From NCBI RefSeq assembly GCF_947496995.1, contig NZ_CANMFD010000005.1:1-64000 (forward strand): 64,000 bases of DNA, given 5' to 3'. Below the pieces are notes generated by a model that saw nothing but the letters and a program-made list of their open reading frames with translations, was not told where the DNA came from and made no database searches. A program made the position numbers and the translations under genes. Positions 43,344 to 54,100 of the stretch are shown one piece after another. This DNA is from an uncultured Roseibium sp. (lineage in GTDB: Bacteria > Pseudomonadota > Alphaproteobacteria > Rhizobiales > Stappiaceae). Each line of letters begins with the position of its first letter. The first letter of the stretch is position 1.

Positions 43344-44306
43344 ATGAACTACGTTCGCACAGCGATGCTTCTGGCGGGGATGACCGCCCTTTTCATGGGG
43401 ATAGGCTTCATGATCGGCGGCCAGTCGGGCATGATGATTGCCTTGGCGGTGGCTGCTGCCATGAACCTGTTCAGCTACTGGAACGCGGACAAGATGGTCC
43501 TGCGCATGCATCATGCGCGCGAGGTGGATGAACGCAGCGCCCCTGACTATTACCGCATGGTACAGGGGCTGGCGCGCAATGCCGGCCTGCCGATGCCCAA
43601 GGTCTATATCATCGACAATCCGCAGCCGAACGCCTTTGCCACCGGCCGAAACCCGCAGAATGCGGCGGTCGCGGCCACGACAGGCCTTTTGAACATGCTG
43701 TCGCCCGAAGAGGTCGCCGGCGTGATGGCGCATGAACTCGCGCATGTGAAGAACCACGACACGCTGATCATGACGATCACCGCGACGATTGCCGGTGCGA
43801 TCTCCATGCTGGCCAATTTCGCCTTCTTTTTCGGCGGCAACCGGAACAATCCGCTCGGGATCGTCGGCGTCATCCTGATGATGATCGTTGCCCCGATGGC
43901 GGCGATGGTCGTCCAGATGGCGATTTCGCGGACACGGGAATATGCGGCCGACCGGATGGGCGCGCAGATCTGCGGCGAGCCGCTGTGGCTGGCCTCGGCG
44001 CTCGGAAAGATCGCGAACGGCGTGGAACGGATCCACAATCCCGACGCGGAAGCCAATCCGGCGACAGCGCATATGTTCATCATGAACCCGCTGTCCGGTG
44101 AGCGGATGGACAATCTGTTTTCGACGCACCCCAACACCCAGAACCGCATCGACGAGCTGCGCAAGCTTGCAGCCGGCGGCCTGGGCACCGGCGGCCGGTC
44201 CTCTTTCAGTGGCGGGTCCGCCTCCGGGTCTGCCGGACCATGGGAAAGATCGGCGCGGCCGACCCGTTCCGCCACCGTGACCCGGCCGAAAGGGCCGTGG
44301 GGATAA
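43344..44306 (+). CDS. htpX: Zinc metalloprotease HtpX
   Basis: Inner-membrane M48 protease that degrades misfolded membrane proteins. The 320-residue protein from [12 protein letters not shown] (ATG 43344) has two N-terminal helices, the zinc motif HELAH (H130, E131, H134), and two more hydrophobic segments after it. The third zinc ligand region [14 protein letters not shown] follows at about 197-210, then [13 protein letters not shown]. Its C-terminal tail is serine/glycine-rich and disordered. The frame is open 35 codons upstream, but that part contains the candidate promoter. Confidence 0.95.
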   Translation: MNYVRTAMLLAGMTALFMGIGFMIGGQSGMMIALAVAAAMNLFSYWNADKMVLRMHHAREVDERSAPDYYRMVQGLARNAGLPMPKVYIIDNPQPNAFATGRNPQNAAVAATTGLLNMLSPEEVAGVMAHELAHVKNHDTLIMTITATIAGAISMLANFAFFFGGNRNNPLGIVGVILMMIVAPMAAMVVQMAISRTREYAADRMGAQICGEPLWLASALGKIANGVERIHNPDAEANPATAHMFIMNPLSGERMDNLFSTHPNTQNRIDELRKLAAGGLGTGGRSSFSGGSASGSAGPWERSARPTRSATVTRPKGPWG

Positions 44307-44396
44307 GGCGCTGCCGGGTGAGGTGCGCAATCAGGCCTACTTTTCTGGTTTGTAGCGCTTTCACATGAAAGCACGTTGATCTAGAATGCACTCATT

Positions 44397-44434
44397 GCGC
44401 CGCAGCCGGACGACCGGTCTGCGGCGCTTGGTTT
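44397..44434 (+). terminator. Terminator after htpX
   Basis: GCGCCGCAG (44397-44405) pairs perfectly with CTGCGGCGC (44419-44427), and the CCGG bases inside can extend the stem. TTGGTTTT follows. It lies 90 bases after the htpX stop and 50 bases before the rsmB frame, so rsmB needs its own promoter. Confidence 0.8.
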
Positions 44435-44476
44435 TCATGCAGGTCCGGGTGTCCGGACCGCGATTGGGACAGGTAG

Positions 44477-45853
44477 TTGAAAAGTCCGCCGAAAAGATCC
44501 CCGGGACCTGCCGGGAAGCAGGATCAGGAGAGATCCGAAAACCCCGGATTTGCAGCCCGCAAGGTGGCTGCGGATATCCTCGGGAATGTCGTTTACAAAA
44601 AGCGGCCGCTGGACGGCGAGTTCGATGCCGCCTCCGGTCATTCGGGCCTGCGTGCACTCGCCGGCAACGACCGCTCGCTGGTGCGCGCCATCCTGGGTGC
44701 GGCGCTGAGGCATCGCGGAGAGATTGCCATTATTCTGGACAGGCTGCTGGACCGGGGCATTCCGGAAAAGACCGGCCGGGTGCTGGATATCCTGCATGTG
44801 GCGATCGCGCAGATGCTTTATCTCGACATTCCGGACAGGGCCGCCGTTTCTCTGGCGGTTGAACATGCCGGGGCGGACCGCCGGGCGCGGCCCTACAAGG
44901 GGCTTGTCAACGGTGTGCTGCGGCGCCTCGGACGGGAACGGGACGACGTCACGGCGGATATCGACGCGGAAATGGTGAATACGCCGGACTGGCTCATGGA
45001 AAGCTGGCAGGCGGCTTATGGCGCGGAGACGGCGCGCGAGATCGCAAGGGCGCATCAGAACGAGGCGGCGCTGGATCTGACGGTGAAGTCGGACCCGCAA
45101 GGCTGGGCCGAAAAGCTCAGTGGCCAGGTTGTCGGCGCCGGCAGCGTGCGGCTTACGAGAAAAGGCTCCGTGGAAGCCGTCGAAGGATTTGAAGACGGCG
45201 AATGGTGGGTGCAGGACGCGGCCGCCGCGCTGCCCGTCCATCTCCTCGGCGATATCAAAGGCCTCAAGGTTGCCGATCTTTGCGCCGCGCCCGGAGGCAA
45301 GACAGCGCAGCTCGCCCTGGCAGGCGCCGAGGTGACGGCGGTCGATATCTCCAAGGGACGGCTCAAGCGGCTGGACGAAAACATGGCCCGTCTGGGCCTG
45401 ACGGTTCGCACCATCGCCTCCGATCTCAGAAACTTCGTGCCGGATGAGCCTTTCGATGCGGTTCTGCTCGACGCGCCTTGCGGGGCGACGGGGACGATCC
45501 GTCGTCACCCGGATCTTCCCTGGATCAAGCAGGCGTACGACATTGAAAAACTGAGCGAAATCCAGAGTGATCTCCTGGACAGGACCGTGGCCTGGGTCAA
45601 GCCGGGCGGGGTGATCGTCTACTGCACCTGTTCACTGGAACCGGAAGAAGGTGAAGCGCAGGCGGCAGCCTTTGCCGAGCGTCATGCGGGTCAGCTGCGG
45701 CTTGAGCCGATTGACGCAAAGGAAGTCGGCGGCCTCGATCATCTGATCACCGAGAGCGGATATTTGCGCTGTCTTCCGTGCCATCAGGTGGGCCCCGGTG
45801 CGGACGTGAAGGGTATGGACGGGTTTTTCGCTGCCAGATTCAGGCGGCTTTAA
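44477..45853 (+). CDS. rsmB: 16S rRNA (cytosine-5) methyltransferase RsmB
   Basis: Methylates C967 of 16S rRNA with S-adenosylmethionine. The 458-residue reading has an N-terminal NusB-like RNA-binding domain (about 25-160) and a C-terminal Rossmann methyltransferase. VADLCAAPGGKTAQLA is SAM motif I, and the two active-site cysteines lie in DAPCGATGT and YCTCSLEPEEGE. The TTG at 44477 opens the frame but has no good ribosome site; the true start could be a little downstream. It is followed by the heparinase-like gene and purH, a frequent alphaproteobacterial order. Confidence 0.94.
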   Translation: MKSPPKRSPGPAGKQDQERSENPGFAARKVAADILGNVVYKKRPLDGEFDAASGHSGLRALAGNDRSLVRAILGAALRHRGEIAIILDRLLDRGIPEKTGRVLDILHVAIAQMLYLDIPDRAAVSLAVEHAGADRRARPYKGLVNGVLRRLGRERDDVTADIDAEMVNTPDWLMESWQAAYGAETAREIARAHQNEAALDLTVKSDPQGWAEKLSGQVVGAGSVRLTRKGSVEAVEGFEDGEWWVQDAAAALPVHLLGDIKGLKVADLCAAPGGKTAQLALAGAEVTAVDISKGRLKRLDENMARLGLTVRTIASDLRNFVPDEPFDAVLLDAPCGATGTIRRHPDLPWIKQAYDIEKLSEIQSDLLDRTVAWVKPGGVIVYCTCSLEPEEGEAQAAAFAERHAGQLRLEPIDAKEVGGLDHLITESGYLRCLPCHQVGPGADVKGMDGFFAARFRRL

Positions 45854-45859
45854 CGCGGC

Positions 45860-45875
45860 ATAAACGGTTCACTTG
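45860..45875. repeat. Fragment of the mosaic repeat family
   Basis: The 16 bases ATAAACGGTTCACTTG are identical to 25877-25892 inside the second mosaic element and differ by one base from 6829-6844 inside the first. They lie 7 bases beyond the rsmB stop codon in an AT-rich gap. No terminal repeats are visible, so it is a remnant at most; 16 bases could also be chance. Confidence 0.4.
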
Positions 45876-45978
45876 CAATGATTATTTAAATGAAATGCTA
45901 ACCTTAATGCCTTGTTTTCAAATTATGACGCCGGAGATACCCAATAAACGCGCATAGACCATCAGTTGCGGGGATGGT

Positions 45979-47757
45979 TTGGTGAATATCGCTAGCCTCA
46001 ATGAAAGAAGCCTCGTCTGGCGTCTTGTGGCACTGCATGTTTGGCAACGTTCCCTTAAATGGATGCATGGCGGACCGATCTTCCGCATGCAGCCGTTTAC
46101 GGCTGTGCCGTCGCGTCTGCTTCTGGCCCCGCAAGATCTGCGCACCGCCGATGCGACCAATGCCGCCGACATCTACGGCGGGCGTTTCCTGTTTTCGGGC
46201 CATCTGATCGAAACCCAGGGAAGGTCTCCCTTCGAACTGGAGACCGCACACGAGGACTGGCAGCGCGAGCTGCATTCCTTCGGCTGGCTGCGCGACCTCA
46301 GGGCCGCCGACAGCCATATCGCCCGGCAGAACGCCCGGGCGCTGGTCGAGGACTGGATCCGCTATTGCGGTCGCTGGCATCCCATCGGTTGGGAAGCCTC
46401 CGTGGTGACGCGGCGTATCCTGTCGTGGCTGGCGCATTCCCCTTTCATCCTTCTGGACGGCGATCACGAATTCTACCGCGGGTTCGTCAAGTCTCTCGCC
46501 CGGCAGATCCGCTATCTGCGCCAGACCATCAACGAAACGGAAGACGGCGTTGAGCGGCTGCATGCGGCGCTAGCCATCTCCTCGGCCTGTATCTCCATGG
46601 CTGGCCAGGGCCGCTTCGCCCGGCAGAGCATCCGCCGTCTGGAGCATGAGCTGAACCGGCAGATCCTCCCTGACGGGGGGCATATCTCCCGCAATCCGCG
46701 CGCCCTTATCGACATACTCGCCGATCTTCTGCCCGTTCGGCAGGCGTTCGTCGCCCAGGGACTGGAGATGCCGCCCGCCATGCTGCAATCGGTGGACAGG
46801 ATGATGCCGCTCCTGCGGTTCTTCCGTCACGGTGACGGCGCCCTGGCGCATTTCAACGGCATGGGATCGACACCCAACGACCTGGTGGCGACAATCCTGG
46901 CCTATGACGATGCAAGGGGCGCCCCGCCCCTCAACGCGCCGCATTCCGGATATCAGCGGCTGAGCGGCGGGGACTCCGTCGTTCTGGTCGACACCGGCCC
47001 GGCGCCCGAACCCGGCGTGTCCGGCGACGCCCATGCCGGGTGCCTGTCCTTCGAGTTTTCCTCTGCACAGAACCGCATTGTCGTGAATTGCGGCGTATCG
47101 CCGAAATCCAATCCGCTGTGGCGCAAGGTGAGCCGGTCAACCGCCGCGCATTCCACCGCGACCATCGAGGATACATCCTCCTGCCATTTCCTGTCTGAAA
47201 AGCCCTTCGGCCATCTGCTCGGCGCGCCGATACTTTCCGGTCCCGTCAAGGTTCCGGTCGAACGCGAGGATGACCTGGCCGGAAGCCGCATCATTGCGTC
47301 TCATGACGGCTATGCATCGCATTTCGGTGTGGTGCACAAAAGGGATCTGCGCCTGTCGGGCGATGGAACGGTGCTCGACGGTATCGACACGTTCTCCGCC
47401 GTCGGAGCCATCGATCCGGAGCACCGCTACGCAATTCGCTTCCATCTTTACCCGGGACTGAAAGCATCGCTCATTCGCGGCGGAACGGCGATCCTGCTGG
47501 TGTGCCGCGACGGTGAGGCGTGGGAGTTCGATGCCCATGGAAGCGAGCCGCTTCTGGAAGAAAGCATCTATCTGTCGGATGTCTACGGTCACCGGAGAGC
47601 CGAACAGATCGTTATCGCGGGTTCCGTGCAGGAAGAGCCGTCCGTCGGCTGGCAATTCCGCAAAACGGCAGCCGCCAAACTGAGCAGGCGCGGTACCAGC
47701 GATTTCGACGAACCGGATGAACTGCCGCTTCAGGACCCGGTGCCGGACGCGTCCTGA
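45979..47757 (+). CDS. Heparinase II/III family protein
   Basis: A 592-residue protein with the alginate-lyase-like alpha/alpha toroid (about 60-300) and a C-terminal beta-sandwich heparinase II/III domain (about 330-560). Landmarks: HSFGWLRDLRAAD, WEASVVTRRILSWLAHSPF, DGGHISRNPRALIDILADLLPVRQAF and AHSTATIEDTSS. No signal peptide is visible, unusual for a polysaccharide lyase. The substrate is unknown; the recurrent placement between rsmB and purH suggests a housekeeping rather than degradative role. TTG 45979 and GTG 45982 are the candidate starts. Confidence 0.87.
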   Translation: MVNIASLNERSLVWRLVALHVWQRSLKWMHGGPIFRMQPFTAVPSRLLLAPQDLRTADATNAADIYGGRFLFSGHLIETQGRSPFELETAHEDWQRELHSFGWLRDLRAADSHIARQNARALVEDWIRYCGRWHPIGWEASVVTRRILSWLAHSPFILLDGDHEFYRGFVKSLARQIRYLRQTINETEDGVERLHAALAISSACISMAGQGRFARQSIRRLEHELNRQILPDGGHISRNPRALIDILADLLPVRQAFVAQGLEMPPAMLQSVDRMMPLLRFFRHGDGALAHFNGMGSTPNDLVATILAYDDARGAPPLNAPHSGYQRLSGGDSVVLVDTGPAPEPGVSGDAHAGCLSFEFSSAQNRIVVNCGVSPKSNPLWRKVSRSTAAHSTATIEDTSSCHFLSEKPFGHLLGAPILSGPVKVPVEREDDLAGSRIIASHDGYASHFGVVHKRDLRLSGDGTVLDGIDTFSAVGAIDPEHRYAIRFHLYPGLKASLIRGGTAILLVCRDGEAWEFDAHGSEPLLEESIYLSDVYGHRRAEQIVIAGSVQEEPSVGWQFRKTAAAKLSRRGTSDFDEPDELPLQDPVPDAS

Positions 47758-47837
47758 CATCTAGGATCTTCCGATTTGCCTGAAGACGTGTTAGGGCGAC
47801 CTTTCTTCCCGGATCTTCCCTATCGCGAGGCAAATTC

Positions 47838-49454
47838 ATGGCCATTGTGTCCAAAGCCGTTCCTGTTCCCGACCTGGTTCCCGTCAAGCGCGCGCTCCTT
47901 TCCGTTTACGACAAGACCGGTCTCGTCGACTTCGCCCGGGCCCTTGCGGACCGGGGCGTCGAGCTGGTGTCGACCGGCGGGTCGCACAAGGCGCTGAAAG
48001 ACGCCGGGCTGGCGGTTCTGGACATTTCCGAGGTTACCGGATTTCCGGAGATCATGGATGGCCGGGTGAAGACCCTGCATCCGATGGTTCATGGCGGGCT
48101 TCTGGCAATCCGGGGCGACGCCGATCATCAGGCGGCCATGGCGGAGCACGGCATTTCCGGCATCGACCTGTTCTGCGGCAATCTTTATCCCTTTGAAGAG
48201 GTGGTTGCTTCCGGCGCCGATTATGCCTCCGGCATCGAGAATATCGACATCGGCGGACCGGCGATGACGCGGGCCGCGGCGAAGAACCACGCCTATGTGA
48301 CGGTGGTGACCGATCCGGCGGATTACGACACCGTGATCGCCGAACTGGACGCAAACGACGGACAGGCGCCGGTTGCCCTGCGCAAGAAGCTGGCGCTGAA
48401 GGCCTTCGCGCGCACGGCAGCTTACGATGCGGCGGTTTCCAACTGGATGGCAGACCAGCTCGACGAGGCCACGCCCGCCCATCGGGCGGTAGGCGGTGCG
48501 CTGGCCGAAGTCATGCGGTATGGCGAAAATCCGCACCAGACGGCGGGTTTCTACAAGACCGGCGAAAAACGTCCGGGTGTGGCGACCGCGCGTCAGCTCC
48601 AGGGCAAGACACTTTCCTACAACAATATCAACGACACGGATGCAGCTTTTGAGTTGGTCAGCGAATTTGATCCGGACCGTACTGGCGCGGTCGCCATCAT
48701 CAAGCACGCCAATCCGTGCGGTGTGGCCGAAGGGGCGACCCTGAAGGACGCCTACGAGAAGGCGCTCCGCTGCGACCCGGTCTCCGCCTTTGGCGGGATC
48801 GTCGCGCTGAACAGGACACTGGATGCAGCGGCGGCGGAAGAAATCGTCAAGATCTTCACCGAGGTCATCATAGCCCCCGGCGTGGACGACGCGGCCCTCG
48901 AAATCATCGCGGCAAAGAAAAACCTCAGGCTGCTCGTCACCGGCGGTCTCGCCGATGCCCGCGCCAAGGGGCTGTTCGTCAAATCCGTTGCAGGCGGCCT
49001 CCTGGTCCAGTCGCGTGACAACGGGGTGGTCGACGATCTCGACCTGAAGGTTGTCACGAAACGCGCGCCAAGCGAGCGGGAGCTGGCGGATCTGAAATTC
49101 GCCTTCCGGATCGCCAAGCACGTCAAGTCCAACGCCATTGTCTACGCGAAAGACGGGGCGACGGTCGGTGTCGGCGCCGGACAGATGAGCCGGGTGGATT
49201 CAGCCCGGATCGCCGCCCGCAAGGCGCTGGATGCAACCGAGGCCGCAGGTCTTGCAGAACCGCTGACCAAAGGCTGTGTGGTTGCCTCCGATGCGTTCTT
49301 CCCCTTCGCGGACGGGCTTTTGTCCGCCGCCGAAGCCGGGGCGACCGCCGTTATCCAACCGGGCGGCTCCATGCGCGACGATGATGTTATTGCAGCGGCA
49401 GACGAAGCCGGGCTTGCGATGGTCATGACGGGCATGCGGCATTTCCGCCACTGA
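47838..49454 (+). CDS. purH: Bifunctional AICAR formyltransferase/IMP cyclohydrolase
   Basis: Catalyses the last two steps of IMP synthesis. The 538-residue protein has the N-terminal MGS-type cyclohydrolase domain ([38 protein letters not shown], about 13-50; [15 protein letters not shown]). The transformylase half carries [24 protein letters not shown] (with catalytic K and H) and [13 protein letters not shown] 47838 follows a GAGGCAA ribosome site. A strong terminator follows at 49544. Confidence 0.97.
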   Translation: MAIVSKAVPVPDLVPVKRALLSVYDKTGLVDFARALADRGVELVSTGGSHKALKDAGLAVLDISEVTGFPEIMDGRVKTLHPMVHGGLLAIRGDADHQAAMAEHGISGIDLFCGNLYPFEEVVASGADYASGIENIDIGGPAMTRAAAKNHAYVTVVTDPADYDTVIAELDANDGQAPVALRKKLALKAFARTAAYDAAVSNWMADQLDEATPAHRAVGGALAEVMRYGENPHQTAGFYKTGEKRPGVATARQLQGKTLSYNNINDTDAAFELVSEFDPDRTGAVAIIKHANPCGVAEGATLKDAYEKALRCDPVSAFGGIVALNRTLDAAAAEEIVKIFTEVIIAPGVDDAALEIIAAKKNLRLLVTGGLADARAKGLFVKSVAGGLLVQSRDNGVVDDLDLKVVTKRAPSERELADLKFAFRIAKHVKSNAIVYAKDGATVGVGAGQMSRVDSARIAARKALDATEAAGLAEPLTKGCVVASDAFFPFADGLLSAAEAGATAVIQPGGSMRDDDVIAAADEAGLAMVMTGMRHFRH

Positions 49455-49543
49455 GGGTGGCTCGCCGTAACGAAGAAAATACCGCGTCAGATCGCTGAAC
49501 TCTCGGCGTGATAACGGTGTCTTGACGGTCCAGTCAGTAGCGA

Positions 49544-49574
49544 AACGCGCCGGTGTCACCGCCGGCGCGTTTTT
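49544..49574 (+). terminator. Terminator after purH
   Basis: AACGCGCCGG (49544-49553) pairs perfectly with CCGGCGCGTT (49562-49571), and T residues continue to 49574. It lies 90 bases after the purH stop and 33 bases before the end of the convergent MFS gene; it may work in both directions. Confidence 0.85.
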
Positions 49575-49606
49575 CGTTTCGCGTCCGTCCTTCCCGCTCC
49601 GGCATT

Positions 49607-50986
49607 TCAACCGCCGGGTCTTTCCTTCACCAGAAGCAGCAGGATCAATCCGACTGCGAAGAACACCAGAATGACCGACATGCCGGCCGACTGGCTGGCG
49701 GTGAGCGCGGTAACCACGCCGACGGCCAGGGGCGCGAGAAAGCTGGTCACCTTGCCTGAAAGGGCCAGCAGGCCGAAATACTGAGTCATGTGCTCATGGG
49801 GGGCAAGACGCACCAGCAGGCTGCGGCAGCAAGCCTGCAAGGGACCCGATACGGCGCCGATCGCCGCACCGAGACCGATGAAGACCTGTTCCGGCAGGGA
49901 CGCGAGCAGGGCGCCTTCGGGTGCCGCCTGCGTCTTGATGACGAAAAACACCGTGGTCTTGTCGATTGAGATCATGCCGAGGCCGCAGATCATCAGCACG
50001 ATCAGCGAAAACACGATGACCGGGCGCGCTCCGAACCTGTCGTCCATCGGACCGCCCAGGACAAGTCCGAGCACGCCGGTGATCGTGAGAATGATGCCGA
50101 ATGTGCCGATTTCAATCGATCCCCAGCCGAGCTGGCCCGCAGCGTAGATGCCACCGAAGGCAAACAGTGCGACCAGGCCGTCCTTGAAGATCATGTTGGC
50201 AAGCAGAAACACGAAAATGTTCCGGTTGGACCGGGCCCGCGACAGGTTGCCGGCGAGATCGTGCAGGCCCTTGCGGATGGCCGGCCCCAGTCTGGCCTTG
50301 TGCGGCATATCGGGCACGAACAGGAACATCGGCAATACGAAGACGAGATACCAGAGTGCGGAGAAAGGTCCGACGACACGGTCGCCTTCCTGCGTTGCCG
50401 CATCCAGACCCAGAACCGGCTTGAACCCCAGGAGCGTCTTGCCGGTTTCGGGACTGGCGGCGAAAAAGCCGAGCGCTATCACCAGCGTGACGAGGCCGCT
50501 CGCGTAGCCGATGGCCCAGCCGAAGCTCGACAGGCGTCCGATCCGGGCAGGCGGTACCAGAGAGGGCATCATGGCGTTGTTGAAGACGGTTGCGATCTCG
50601 ATGGAGAGCGTGCCGATGGCAAAGGCCGTCAGCGCGATGGCAATCGCGTGCGGGTTGCCGGGAGCGGCATACCAGATGGCCCAGCAGCAAATGAGGAAGG
50701 GAATGGAAAAAACGAAAATCCAGCGCTTGCGGCCGCCGCTGGCGTCGGCGACGGAGCCGAGCACTGGCGCCAGAAGTGCGATGCACAGTCCGGCTGCGGC
50801 GGTGGCATAGCCCCACAGGGACTGTCCTTGCGCCGGGGTCGCGGCCAGTGTCGAGGCAAAATAGGGTGCGAAGACAAACGTCGTGATCAGCGTGAAGAAA
50901 GGCTGTCCCGCCCAGTCGAAAAGCGCCCAGGACAGAATGGCGCGCCGGTCGGTTTTCTCGGGAAAAATATCCGGAACGACAGTCAT
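49607..50986 (-). CDS. MFS transporter, UMF1-type
   Basis: A 459-residue inner-membrane carrier with about 12 helices. The N-terminal SWALFDWAGQPFFTLITTFVFAPYFAS is the hallmark of the UMF1 (VPS22/Atg22-like) branch of the major facilitator family. The loop VADASGGRKRWIFVF corresponds to the MFS signature between helices 2 and 3. Yeast Atg22 effluxes amino acids from the vacuole; substrates of bacterial members are unknown. It is transcribed alone. Confidence 0.88.
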   Translation of the reverse strand: MTVVPDIFPEKTDRRAILSWALFDWAGQPFFTLITTFVFAPYFASTLAATPAQGQSLWGYATAAAGLCIALLAPVLGSVADASGGRKRWIFVFSIPFLICCWAIWYAAPGNPHAIAIALTAFAIGTLSIEIATVFNNAMMPSLVPPARIGRLSSFGWAIGYASGLVTLVIALGFFAASPETGKTLLGFKPVLGLDAATQEGDRVVGPFSALWYLVFVLPMFLFVPDMPHKARLGPAIRKGLHDLAGNLSRARSNRNIFVFLLANMIFKDGLVALFAFGGIYAAGQLGWGSIEIGTFGIILTITGVLGLVLGGPMDDRFGARPVIVFSLIVLMICGLGMISIDKTTVFFVIKTQAAPEGALLASLPEQVFIGLGAAIGAVSGPLQACCRSLLVRLAPHEHMTQYFGLLALSGKVTSFLAPLAVGVVTALTASQSAGMSVILVFFAVGLILLLLVKERPGG

Positions 50987-51070
50987 GTGATGCTCATCTC
51001 AGGGGTTGGGGCCTCAATATCTTACGGACACCGTCAGACTTTCCTCGCATGCCGGAAGCGACAAGGCGAT

Positions 51071-51103
51071 GAGAAGGCCGGCAGCGGGACTGCCAGCCTT
51101 CTC
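51071..51103 (-). terminator. Terminator after NAD-glutamate dehydrogenase
   Basis: On the minus strand, GAGAAGGCTGGCAG (51103-51090) pairs with the 51084-51071 arm with only one G-T position and a 5-base loop. It begins 23 bases after the gdh stop. The following T content is poor, so this may be a weak terminator or an mRNA-stabilising hairpin. Confidence 0.65.
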
Positions 51104-51126
51104 AAGCCCTATCATGTTTTCCGCAC

Positions 51127-54100
51127 TCAGGCGTGCGTATAGATTTCCGACAGCAGGCTGGCCGCTACGGAGAACTTGGAGACGCTCAGGCCGCCATCGA
51201 GCATCTCGGTGACCGCGCGCTGGCGGCGGCCGACCTCGACCTCGTGGCTTTCCAGCCAGGTGGCGAAGCCGCCGCATCTGACCGCCTCGATGGCAAGCGA
51301 CCGGTGTGCGGAAACCAGGGTGGCCCGTGCCCTGTCGAGGGCAAGACCGTCGTAGTAGTCCTGAACATTGAGGTCGTTGGCAAGCTCATGCATCGCGCCG
51401 ATGCGGAAATGGTGTCCGATCTCGAAATAGGCCGTGGCGGCGGTGTTGAGATCGGCATCGGTTTCCTCCGAGACGATGACGATGTCGGGGATGGTCCGTT
51501 CCGCGGGCAGCCAGGCGATCCGTTTTGCAAGCGCTTCCGGAACGCCCTGGGCGACGTAGTCCGCGGCCGTGTTGTTCAGGAATGTGGCCTGCTCCTCGGG
51601 GAGCAGGCTTTCCAGGCGGTCCCTCAGGGCGGTGATGCCGGAGCCGAAGCGGTCGACAACGGCGGACAGGCCTTTCTCGAAGGAGACATTGCGCTTGAAC
51701 CAGACCACCCGTTCCAGAAGCAGCGTCTGCACTTCCAGATAGAGCTCAAGCTGAAGCGCGCCGTCGATCCTGGTGTCGAGCGCGTCGATCTCGGTATTGA
51801 GATCGGTGAGGTCGTAACTGTTGCGAACGGCGACGAAGCTCTGGGCGATATCCGTCGGGGTCGCCCCGGTCTGGTCCATCAGGCGTGTGAGGAATGTCGC
51901 TCCGCCGCGGTTGATCATCGAGTTTGCCAGCATGGTCGCGATGATTTCGCGGCGCAGCCGATGGCCGTTGATCTCTTCGTGATATTTGGTGGCCATCTGA
52001 TCGGGGAAATAGCGGAATAGTTCCCGGGCCAGATAATCGTCATCTGGAACCGAGCTTTCCAGCAAGGCGTCGTAGAATGTGAGTTTCGCATAGGCGAGCA
52101 GGACACCGAGTTCGGCACGGGTCAGCAACTGGCCAGCCTTGCGCATTTCGGCGAGCTTTGCCTCATCCGGCAACTGTTCCACCGCCCGGTCGAGAAGCCC
52201 TGCCTGTTCCAGCTGGCGCATCATGCGCACCTGGTAGCCGAAATCCTCCGAGCCGCGAAGCTGGGTCATGGAGATTGCCAGGGTCTGGAGATAGTTGTTT
52301 CGCAGAACCAGTTCGGCAACCTCGTCGGTCATCTTCGCAAGCAGCTGGTTGCGCTGCTTGAGGGTCAGCTTGCCGGATTTGACGGCAGCGCCGAGGGCGA
52401 TCTTGATATTGACTTCCATGTCCGAGGAATTCACCCCGGCTGAATTGTCGATCGCATCGGAGTTGCAGCGCCCGCCCTTCTTGTTGAACTCGATGCGGGC
52501 AAGCTGGGTGAGACCGAGATTCGCGCCCTCGCCGATGACTTTCGCGCCGACTTCGGGGGCCGTGATGCGGATAGGGTCATTGGCCCGGTCGCCGGCCTCT
52601 GCGTCGGTCTGGTCCGTTGCGCGGATATAGGTTCCGATACCGCCGAACCAGAGCAGATCCACTTCCATCTTGAGGATGGCGGTCATGACTTCCTGCGGCG
52701 TGGCGCTGGACTTGGGAAGGTTCAGAAGCGTCTTGATTTCCGGCGTCAGCGGAATGGACTTGAGCTGTCTGGAGAAGATGCCGCCGCCTTTCGACAAAAG
52801 GCCGGTGTCATAGTCCTTCCAGGAGGAGCGGCCCAGGTCGAAGATGCGTTTGCGCTCTTCCCAGGTTACGGCCGGATCCGGATCCGGATCGATGAAGATG
52901 TCCCGGTGGTCGAAAGCGGCGAGGAGCCGGGTGGTCTTCGACAGCAGCATGCCGTTGCCGAAGACGTCTCCCGACATGTCGCCGACACCCGCGGCGGTGA
53001 ACGGCTCGCTCTGGATGTCGCGGTTCATTTCCCGGAAGTGGCGCTTGACCGCTTCCCAGGCGCCGCGCGCCGTGATGCCCATCTTCTTGTGGTCGTAGCC
53101 GGCGGAGCCACCGGAGGCGAAGGCGTCGCCCAGCCAGAAGTTGCGGCTTTCGGAAATGCTGTTGGCTGTGTCGGAGAAGGTGGCCGTGCCTTTGTCCGCG
53201 GCGACGACGAGATAGGGATCGTCACCGTCGAAGCGCTGCACGCGCTCAGGAGGCACGACCGTGTCTTCGTCCAGGTTGTCGGTCACGTCCAGAAGCGCGT
53301 TGATGAAGATCTTGTAGCTCTCGGTGCCTTCCTTGAACCAGGCGTCCCGGTCGGTCATCGGCGGCAGCTTTTTGGGAACGAAGCCGCCCTTTGCGCCCAC
53401 CGGGACGATGACCGCGTTCTTGACCTGCTGCGCCTTGACGAGACCGAGAACCTCCGTGCGGAAATCCTGTGGACGGTCGGACCAGCGCAGGCCGCCGCGC
53501 GCAACCTTGCCGAAGCGCAGGTGAACGCCTTCGATACGCGGGCTGTAGACGGAAATCTCGCGGAAAGGACGGGGCTGGGGCAGGTCGTCGATCTGCCGGC
53601 TGTCGATCTTGAAGGCGAATGTCTGCCTGGGCTGACCGTCGTCCTCGAGCTGGTAGAAATTCGTCCGCAGGATCGATTCGATGGTGTTCTGGAAGCGCCT
53701 GAGAATACGGTCGTCGTCGAGGCTCGAGACGTCCTCCAGGTCGGTGTTGAGCTCGCCCTGCAGGCGCTCCGTACCGAGGTCGCGGTCCTTTTCGGTCACA
53801 TCCGGATTGAAGCGCAGATGGAACATTTCCACCAGTTTGGCGGCGATGGCCGGATAGTTGTTGAGCGTCGACCACATGTAGTCTTCGGAGAAGGGAATGC
53901 CGGTCTGCCGCAGATATTTCGACAGGGCCCGGACCACGGCAACGTCCCTCCAGGCGAGGTCTGCCGTCAGGACGAGGCGGTTGTAGCCGTCATCCTCCGC
54001 GCTGCCGGTCCACACGGCCAGGAACATGGCTTCCAGACGTGCCTGAAGCTGGTCGGAGAAGTCGAAGTCCTCACCGGCCCGGGTTTCAAGCGTCATCTCG

